Of a DNA stretch of 64,000 nucleotides, positions 56,625 through 64,000 are shown piece after piece (within the stretch, counting starts at the first letter, position 1; every line of letters begins with the position of its first letter). The translations under genes and the position numbers were made by a program. Source of the stretch: Rallus limicola (Eukaryota > Chordata > Aves > Gruiformes > Rallidae); the NCBI GenBank assembly GCA_022605955.1, contig JAKCOZ010000040.1, positions 5,838,558-5,902,557 of the forward strand. The letters are read 5' to 3'. The notes under the pieces are model-generated. The model searched no databases, was not told where the DNA came from, and was given only the letters and a program-made list of their open reading frames with translations.

Positions 56625-56900
56625 CGGCGATGTGATGCGTTGCGATGCGTTGCGATGCGATGCGGCAGCGCCCGCCGGGATGCGGCTCCTTCCCCGCCCC
56701 GGTCGCGGTCGGTGGCTCGGGGTCGGTCCCAGCCCGGTCCCGGTCCCGGTCCCGGTTCCGGCCGCCCCCGCCGCAGCCCCGGCCCCGGCCGCCGTTTCTT
56801 CCGCTCCGGAGACACCGCGAAACCACGTGGGCACCGGGCGCCGCCGGCCCCTCCTCCCGCCACACGCCGGTGCCGCCCCCGGGGCTGCCCCCCCCCATTA
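56625..56900 (-). promoter_or_regulatory. TBKBP1: CpG island promoter and untranslated first exon of TBKBP1
   Basis: On the minus strand a strong donor CGCCG|GTGAGTG ends a CpG-dense exon at 56625. The exon 3' end carries repeated GCATCGCAAC words (56632-56662). The matching acceptor is at 53061, just before the start codon. The exon 5' limit and TSS are not visible; the island extends to about 56880. Confidence 0.6.
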
Positions 56901-59130
56901 TCCCCCCCCTCTCCAAAAGCCCCCCCATTCCCCCCCCCCCCCCCAAATTGCCCCCTTGGTGGCGAACACGCTGCCCCGGACCCCCGACCCCCTACAGCCA
57001 CCATCCCCTACCCCGGCGAGGAGGGGACACACACACACACCGGACCCCCCCCCCCCCTTTCCTCCTGCAGCCCCCCCCCCCCTCCCCAACACACACACAT
57101 CGGGGCTGACCCCGCGGCCGGGGGGCTGCTCCCTTCCCGGGGCGGGGTGAGGTGGGGGGGTTGGGGGTGGGGAGGGGGCAACGGCAGAGCAGCGCTGCAG
57201 GCACGAGCCGTGGGGGCTGGGCTCGCCTCCCCTCCTTGCTCCCTCCCCCCCCCCCCCGCCCCGTTCCCCCCCCCCAAGAACATTTTATTCCAGAATTGTT
57301 CTCTGGGAGCCGCTTCCATCATGGAATCACATCTCTCTCCCTTGGCTGCGCAGGGTTATTAATAGCTGCTCTCCTTTCGCCGCGCCGCTGCCGCCCCGGG
57401 GCTCCACCAGCAAGTCCTGTGCTCCGGGGACAGACCCCTGCAGCCCCCCCTACCCCTCCAGCTCCCACCCCCGGGGGTGGGGGCACGATGCCCGCAGACG
57501 CCAAGGACTGGATGGACAGACCCAGCAGAGCCACAGCACCCCGACGGCATGAGCATCCCTGCTGAGGCCTCGTCCCACCCCGCTGGAGGATTGGGGTGGG
57601 GGGACAGTGGACCCCTGGGGATGGTGGCAGGAGACATCAGCACCCAGCGACTCTACGTCCCAGCCGTTGGCCTCCATCACACGATGGCTCCTGCTGGGCT
57701 GCAGGGAAAGCTGTGGGTGCAAAGACGACGTCTGGCTTCACCCAACCCCTGTCCCCACCCCGGAGACCCAAAGGGAGCGAAACCTCCGGGCAAGGGGCTC
57801 CCTTGGGGCCCCCCATTTTTGACCCCCCCCCCCTTTTCCCCGTGCTATGTTTAGCGCAGCTGTATCATCGCTTGGCTGGAGCCTGGGCTGCGCCGGGGGA
57901 GCGCGGCGGTGATTCAGCACGCGGAGCATCGCAGCAGGAGCGGGGCCATCGGTGGCACAGCCAGACCCCCCACCCCCAAACCTGGCCCAGGCTGGCATCG
58001 GTGGGTTCCTGCTGGGGGGATACTGGGTGATTCCCAGGGCTGGGTGCCGCAGCGTGGGTCTCGGAGCAACACGAGGCCCAGGAGGTTTTGGGAGCTGGAT
58101 GCTGGGTGGGCACCCGGCTGCTCCGAGCGAAGCACAGCCCTTTCCACCCAGGTTCCTGCCAGAGAATCAGCGTGTTGCCTTAATGCCCAGCCTGGATAAA
58201 CCAACAGCTCTTGGGGAGCTGAGGGAGGGTCGTAGGGTTGGGCTGAAAGAGAGGGGAAGAGCACCCAGGACCCCAGGGGAGCCCAGGGGGTGCAGGCAGG
58301 AGCTGCGGGGCTGGGCTCTGCTGCAAACAAGGCCCCAGAAAAATGCTGAGTGCCAGCTCGGGGTTCTGTGCTGGCAGATTGCTGCACAGCGCTTTGAAGT
58401 GCAAATTAAGGTTTTTCCATCAGGTTCAAAGTTAATTTTGACGCAAAGAAAACAGCACAGCCTCAGCTGTGGAGGCAGGCGGCGGGCGGGGGGATGCCAG
58501 CCAGTGCCCCCCCCCCCCCTCCATCCCTCCATGGCTGCGTGCAGGGGATGGGGCACAGGAGTTCACCCTGGATTAAGGAGAAGCCTTGTGGAGGGAGATG
58601 CTGGAGCCAGGAGGAGCAAACCGAGCTCCTGCCATCGTGTGAGCCAGGCCCTGGGATGTGGGGTCTCTGCTGCACCCCAACAGCCAACGCACCGCCCGGG
58701 ATGGTGGTCCCATCTGGATGCTTTGCTCTTCCTGAGGTGGCAGCTCTTCTCCTGGGCATTTCCCAGCAGCCAGCTGGGATGCCAGTGGTGGGAGGGATGG
58801 GAGTGTGGGGCATCCTCCTGCTGTGGCCACATAGATTCTGCAAAGTATTAAGCCAAGAGGGGGGGTGGGAAAGGTCTCCCCCAAGGAGTGGAGGTCCCTC
58901 GCCCACCCTCACTGTTGCCTCTGGGGTGTCAGGGTCTGTCCTCATCCTGCAAAGGGCTCACTTTCACTGTCCTTCTCACAAACCCAGGTGAACTTCCCCC
59001 TTCCCAGCAGCGCCTGAGTGGGAACTCACCCTGCAGAACAGTTTCCAGTTGCTGGTGGTCCTGTCTGTGCCCACCCTGGGCAGCTGAGCCTGAAGGAAAG
59101 GTGCCTGCCCAGGCTGCACCGGCACTGCAG
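56901..59130. other. Intergenic between TBKBP1 and KPNB1 (left part), no gene seen
   Basis: C-run rich to 57290, then a balanced patch at 57285-57375 (TTTTATTCCAGAATTG, TCATGGAATCACATCTC, GGTTATTAATAGCTGC) and another at 58375-58450 (GCAAATTAAGGTTTTTCC, AAGTTAATTTTGACGC). Neither has coding potential. They are candidates for conserved noncoding sequence. Confidence 0.4.
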
Positions 59131-59134
59131 GGCA

Positions 59135-59232
59135 GGGATGCTGGGAGGGATGAGGGCAGGGATGCAGGCAGGGATGCTGGGAGGGATACCAGCAGGGATG
59201 CAGGCAGGGATACCAGCAGGGATGCACATCGG
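59135..59232 (+). repeat. GGGATGCAGGCAGGGATACC minisatellite
   Basis: Six or seven copies of an 11-12 bp GGGATGCAGGCA / GGGATACCAGCA / GGGATGCTGGGA word. Confidence 0.9.
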
Positions 59233-59499
59233 GCTCCACACACTCGCCCCGTCAGACTTCGCCTTTCATCTCCCAGCTTAGCTCACAGCAGAGGAAACAC
59301 CAGCAGGCACCTCCCTGCCCAGGAGCTCTGCCAGCTCCTCAGCTGCTTCCAAATCCGGCTCAGATCCAGGTTTCTCCATCTCCCCAGTGCTACAGGGGCC
59401 TCCGCTGCCGGCCCAGGTCCATCCCTCCTGCTCCCTTCCCTACTGCCCGGCCCAGCTTCACCCTGCTTGGCTGGGTGCTGCCTCCCCTGCGTTTCCAAG

Positions 59500-59900
59500 C
59501 ATCCCTCCCAGCTCCCCATCTTCACTTTGGAGCTGAATTATTTAACTCTAATGCGTTTTGGGAGCGGTTGGGTAATCGCTGCGCTTCCCCAGAGCTCAGG
59601 GCAGGGAATGATGGAGAGCAGGGGAAGCGCAGGGCCAGAGCTGCGACAGAAACATCAGCTGAGCACCAAACCATCACCTTCATCATCCTCAGGGACAGCC
59701 TCTCCTGCGTTACCCTCATTAACCACATTCAGAAGGAACGAAGGAGCCTGTCAGAGCCCTCAATCAAAGGCTTTAATTGCCTGAGAACATTATTTAGCTC
59801 ATTTATGCTGGAGGCAGCACCAGGCTCCTCAGTTATTACCAATGAAAAAAGATTAACCCAGCTAAAAAATTACCCCCTCCTCGGCTGGGGACACTTAACC
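59500..59900. other. AT-richer low-repeat block, candidate conserved noncoding element
   Basis: Around 400 bp of non-repetitive, homeobox-site-like AT content (TTATTTAACTCTAATGCG, AAGGCTTTAATTGCC, CATTATTTAGCTCATTTATG, GATTAACCCAGC), unlike the neighbouring GC-rich DNA. No splice-bounded coding frame with family similarity. I cannot tell an enhancer from an unrecognised noncoding exon. Confidence 0.35.
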
Positions 59901-60464
59901 CCCCCTCAGTGACCCCTGACAGTAGCAGTCTTCAGCCAGCTGAGGTTTTTCTCCCCCCAACCCCCCCAGCTCTGGCCACCGAAGCCAACGTGTGAATTCA
60001 TCCATTGGTTCCTGCTCCTGGAGTCGGATGTGGGAACACGAACCCGCAACCTGTGGAAGTGCCGCTGAGGCATCGTTATGGAGGGGAATCCTTGGAGCAT
60101 CTCCCACCTGGTCTGCCCAGCTGTGGAGCTGGGAAGAGCTGGGAAGAGCAGCCCTGCAGCTTTGGAAAGTCAGCGCAGAACTCATCCCCCACCTGCACAA
60201 GGGATCCCTGGGTGGGGTGGAGCCATTCCGGGGCTTCCTGGGTGTCTCTGAGCATCCCCCCCCCCCCGAGGCACCCAGCCCCGTGCATCCAGCACAAAGG
60301 CTGCCGTGACCTTCCCAGCCCAGTGCTGGCATCGGCACCCAGTGGGAATTCCAACTGGGATCGGCACATCCTGCTCTGGGCTCGCCCAGGGCTGCGGCTC
60401 TGAGCACAGGACAGGGAGGCAGCTGCACACGTGGATGTACAAACCGGCACCGGAGAGCAGCAGC

Positions 60465-60668
60465 GATGGAGCTGGCTGTGGCGATGGAGCTGTGGCGATG
60501 GAGCTGTGGCGATGGAGCTATGGTGATGGAGCTGGCTGTGGTGATGGAGCTATGGTGATGGAGCTGGCTGTGGTGATGGATCTCTCCGTGGCGATGGAGC
60601 TGTGGTGATGGAGCTGGCGATGGAGCTGGCTGTGGTGATGGATCTCTCTGTGGCGATGGAGCTCACAC
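60465..60668 (+). repeat. GATGGAGCTGTGGC 18-bp minisatellite
   Basis: About twelve copies of GATGGAGCT(G/A)TGG(C/T) and GATGGAGCTGGCTGTGGT. Units alternate between 15, 18 and 21 bp. Confidence 0.93.
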
Positions 60669-62339
60669 CCAGCAGGATGCAAGTAAAAACCTGCGAGTCC
60701 TCATGTGACCCTCGTGCCAGAGCCCAGCTGCTGGAGCAGCAGCAGAGCAGGATCCAGGGGATAACCTGTGACTGGAGAGCGTAAAACCCTCCACACATCC
60801 CCGCACTGGAGCCCATCCCCCCTAAATCACAGCCCGTCCCCCCACCCTGGCTCAGCACCCGCCTGGCACATCCAGCTCCTGGATGAGCACAGGGTGGACG
60901 TCTCGCAGCCAGACTCCCCGGTGTTTGGGTGGTGGCAGGAAAGCCCCGTGTCCCAGGAGCTGGGATTCACGTTGGGAGAGGGGATGGTAGTGGTTTCTCC
61001 CCATCACAGGAAAGCAGGGCTTCCCCCAGTGCTCCCCCACAGCCGATTCACACACCAACCCACCCGCTCTGCTCACAGCCAGCGCCCCAACACGGGTCAG
61101 GAACTAAAATTAACATCCCCTCAGCTGAGAAGTTTAATTCCAGAGTGCTGACACCAGCCCAAGGACCACACTGACACCCCCCACCCCCCCCCCCCAAAAT
61201 CCTCATCCCATCACTGTGCCACCCCCAGGGCTGGGAAACAGCCAGCACTGGCAGTGCCAGACAGCGACCGCGACTGGTGCCGAGGCCACAGCATCACCTC
61301 TGAGACTGGGAAACTGAGTCATCAGTTGGTTTTCCAGCCAAGGCTGTGGGGAAAAAAAATCAGGTTTCCTCCTCTCTCCGTAGGGACACCACCATCCCAG
61401 AGGCTCAGCGCATCAGCCTGCTCACCTCAAACCACCCCATCACCAGCAGAACTCCCCCCACGACACCACCGGGGAAAGGAGCCCGAGCTGCTGCTCTCAG
61501 AGAGAAGGTAGGTAGGGCCCCGCTGTCCCCGGGTGCCGGAGCAGCACATATGGCTGATGACACACTGCTGTCACCTCCGGCTCCCCCAAAGAGGAAACGG
61601 GCGCTCGTCACTCATTGAGCTCACAACCCACACAGTCTCTCCGAGCCACCGCGGCGGGGGAAGATTGCTGGCAGGAGGAGAGGCGGCGGCGCTGGGGAAA
61701 CGGAGCAGGGGAGAAAATAAAAGAGGAAGAAGTTAAAAAAGCAAAGGAAACACAAATAAAGCTGCTGGTGGTGGGGCTGGGGGTTTGGGTTTGGGGGGTG
61801 GGTGTGGGTGGAGGGATCGGGGTTTAATTTGGAAGGTAAATAAACCGGTCTCACCGCGGTGTGAAGTCATGGGGGTCCTTCCCGAGCTGGTGATGGCACT
61901 GGAGGGTCACTGGTGGAGTATCACATCAAAGCGCTGGTTCCTTCACTGGGTACGGCTGAGAAGGGGGTTCCTGGAGGAACTCGGGGCAGGGGGAGGGTCG
62001 ATGGGCTGTTTGAGAATCATTTCCCACCCGCCCCCCAGCACGAAGGGGTTGGATTGGGAGGGAACGACCCACAGCACCAGGAAAAGGAAAAGATACCTAA
62101 ATAAAAGGATTTAGTTCATTAATTACATTCATTAATCAGCAAATCCAGCTTGGATTTTATTCCTTTAGGTACAAAAATGGGTGCGTGGCCCTCACCCTTG
62201 GGCCAGTAACAGGATTAAGGGGTCAGAGAGGCAGCAGGGGGGGCTCCAACCAGCTCCTGGGAATACTTAAGAGAACCCTGAACCAAAACCCCAAGGAAAA
62301 ACCCCAAAACAAACAGGCCAGACACAAGGTTTTGTTTCC
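60669..62339. other. Intergenic (right part), no gene seen
   Basis: Single-copy-looking sequence with a purine-rich stretch at 61690-61760 containing an isolated AATAAA (61754-61759). An AT-rich island lies at 62095-62170 (TTAGTTCATTAATTAC, ATTCATTAATCAGC, TTGGATTTTATTCC). No exon recognised. Confidence 0.45.
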
Positions 62340-62357
62340 ACTACTGTCTCAGTGTAC

Positions 62358-62363
62358 TTTATT
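62358..62363 (-). terminator. KPNB1: Outermost poly(A) signal of the KPNB1-like 3' UTR
   Basis: TTTATT on plus = AATAAA on minus, in a CAGTGTACTTTATTCTCC context right at the composition boundary. It is the most distal signal of the block. Confidence 0.5.
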
Positions 62364-63549
62364 CTCCTGCTGTCTACAGCTGAACAGCCACACAGGACAG
62401 AAACAGGTAGCACTGAGGAATGATCAGATTTCTTCCCTCCACGTCCCCTCCCCAACTTCAGGAATGGCTTTTTTTTTTTTTTTTGTTTTTTTTTTTTTGC
62501 AAATTTTTTTGCCTTTTTTTTTTTTCTTCATTATTTTGTGATTTTTTTTTTTTTTTGGTAAGGAAATTCCCACCCCCACCCCTTTCCTCCTCCCCCTCCA
62601 CCTCAAGAAAAACAAAACTTAAAAGAAAAAAAAAAGGCATTACTAGAAACGTGACCCAAGAGCTTTCCCTCGGCCGCGCTCCGGAGCCGATGGCTCTCCC
62701 AGCTCCTGGAGTTTCTCCTCTAAAACTCCTGGGTTTGGTTTGTGGTTTTGCTTTTTTTTTTTTTTTATTTTTTTTTTAAAGTTTTTATTTAATTATTATT
62801 ATTATTCTTTTTTTTTTTTCTGTTTGTTAGACTGGTTCAAAGTCGGCACTTCGACTGCAATCTGAACCCAGCACTGAAAGGCACATATCTGATACCCTGT
62901 ACAAGAGCGATCGTGGATGCTGCAGTGCAGATGGGGCAAGGGAAGCGGGTTCCATCCTAACACATCCCAGGATCAGAGAGGGAAAAGGAAATTGAGGGGG
63001 TGGGGAATGAAGCAGAAGCTCGCCTGCTCCTCAGGACAACAACAAAAAAAAATAAAGAAAATTAATAATAATAAGGAACAAAACCCCAACAATACTGGCT
63101 CAGGGCTTCCTGCTCTCCCTCCCACGAGGAAATGCCCACGGGAAACTGCGGCGTCGGACGCTGGTGCCATGGCAGCTGCAGGAGTAAAACTGAAATGAAA
63201 ACTGGGCTCAAAATCCTGAATCCTCCATTTGTCACCTTTTGTTTTTTTTTTTTTTTTTTTTTTTATTTTCTTGGCTTATTGCTGATGATCTGGGGTAAGA
63301 AAGGGATTAGTTCTTCAACAGCAAAAAGGCTCCTGGAAAGGGAAACAAGAGGGGGGGGGGAGGAAGCGATCAACAGCCACTTTGCTGCCCCGTTGCCCAT
63401 CAGACTGTTACCACTATTGGGGGGGGGGGAGGAAAAAAAAGAAGAATCATTAATAATATTACTACTAAAAAGAATCATTAATGGGTTCCCCTTTTACCTG
63501 GAAAGACCAAGAATACAAAAAGGAAGTATTGGGGAATGTTTGACACCAT

Positions 63550-63555
63550 TTTATT
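63550..63555 (-). terminator. KPNB1: Alternative poly(A) signal in the KPNB1-like 3' UTR
   Basis: AATAAA on minus (AGATTAATAAAATGG context). Use of it would shorten the 3' UTR by about 1.2 kb relative to the outermost signal. Confidence 0.4.
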
Positions 63556-64000
63556 AATCTTCAACTGCAGTGGAAAAATATAACCTTTTACAAGTGCCGT
63601 CTTGTGTAAGCTCAAGTCAGTATATATATATTTTATATAAATTTCTTTGTTCCTTCTTATTTTTTTTTTTGTTGGTTTTTGTCTGTTGGGGTTTTTTTTT
63701 TGGTGGTTTTTTGTTGGGTTTTTTTCCTTTTTTTTTTTTTTTTTTTTGAAGTGCAGCAAGAGACCAAATACCACATTAAACCTGATCAAAATAAAAGAGC
63801 ACAAAAGGCCGAGCAGTTTCCAAATGGCATTTTTATCATCAGATTCCGGTTGCACATTGAATTTCTCCTTATTTTGCAAATCCAAAAATATTACCTGAAG
63901 TTTTATTTTTGTTAGGCTTTTTTTTTTTTTTTGTTTGTTTTCAACTCTTTGGCACAATTTTGGTGGGTGTTGGGGCTGCTACAGTACAAGTCAGGAGAGA

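Larger units (their letters stand above)
62340..64000 (-). other. KPNB1: Probable KPNB1 3' UTR (minus strand), gene continues off the right end
   Basis: Base composition switches sharply from GC-rich to AT-rich at about 62.34 kb, with many T tracts on plus (A tracts on the transcript). Several minus-strand AATAAA signals occur, the outermost at 62363-62358 and others at 63555-63550 and near 62785. This is what a long vertebrate 3' UTR with alternative poly(A) sites looks like. In human the next gene beyond TBKBP1, in the same orientation, is KPNB1 (importin beta-1), which has a long 3' UTR. No importin coding sequence is visible in the window, so the identity rests on synteny. Confidence 0.5.

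Noticed and set aside
55371..56946. About 500-codon minus-strand frames ending in a HPHPHS/PIPIP repeat
   Set aside because: They read the GGGGAT array in TBKBP1 intron 1 and the CpG island. A clear donor at 56625 shows this is intron.
61754..61759. AATAAA on the plus strand near a purine-rich stretch
   Set aside because: No gene on the plus strand can be recognised in 57-62 kb, so it is treated as chance.

Overview
This window is vertebrate nuclear DNA, most likely a bird microchromosome. It has multi-exon genes with GT/AG introns, often only 60-200 bp in the left third. It is very GC- and CpG-rich, crowded with G/C-rich minisatellites, and carries two 5'-truncated CR1 LINE fragments, the typical avian retroposon. 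I rebuilt six protein genes exon by exon. Every junction was checked for reading frame, and each product was compared with family sequences known from memory, without database searching.

The order is (SP6 3' end?) > SCRN2(+) > LRRC46(-) > MRPL10(+) > OSBPL7(+) > TBX21(-) > TBKBP1(-) > (KPNB1 3' UTR?, -). This matches the human 17q21.32 block read in reverse, from which I infer the counterpart of chicken chromosome 27. The two end assignments rest on synteny and poly(A) signals only.

Layout. 1-630 is a probable 3' UTR. 640-1440 holds two minisatellites. 1.6-4.6 kb is SCRN2, a secernin-family Ntn-hydrolase-like protein. 4.6-7.7 kb is LRRC46, a sperm/ciliary leucine-rich repeat protein, whose stop codon meets the SCRN2 3' end. 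7.69-7.88 kb is a compact bidirectional promoter carrying an NRF1 site and an RFX-type X-box. 7.88-9.86 kb is MRPL10 and 10.2-19.4 kb is OSBPL7. 19.6-29.3 kb is TBX21 (T-bet), with a 6.7 kb repeat-rich first intron. 29.3-44.3 kb is intergenic, without a supportable gene, but with several minisatellites and a few low-repeat AT-richer patches that are enhancer candidates. 44.3-56.9 kb is TBKBP1 (SINTBAD). 56.9-62.3 kb is intergenic. 62.3-64.0 kb is an AT-rich 3' UTR-like block assigned to KPNB1 by position.

The genes are neighbours by conserved synteny, not an operon-like pathway, although T-bet and the TBK1 adaptor TBKBP1 are both immune regulators. I found no previously undescribed gene system. 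The most interesting signals are: (i) long GGGAT/GGGGAT satellite arrays recurring in introns of OSBPL7, TBX21 and TBKBP1 in both orientations, so that TBKBP1 introns carry mutually complementary arrays flanking the first six coding exons; (ii) a Ser-to-Cys change in the normally near-invariant EQVSHHPP signature of OSBPL7; (iii) a local duplication in OSBPL7 that creates an in-frame alternative acceptor; and (iv) the dual-motif LRRC46/MRPL10 promoter.
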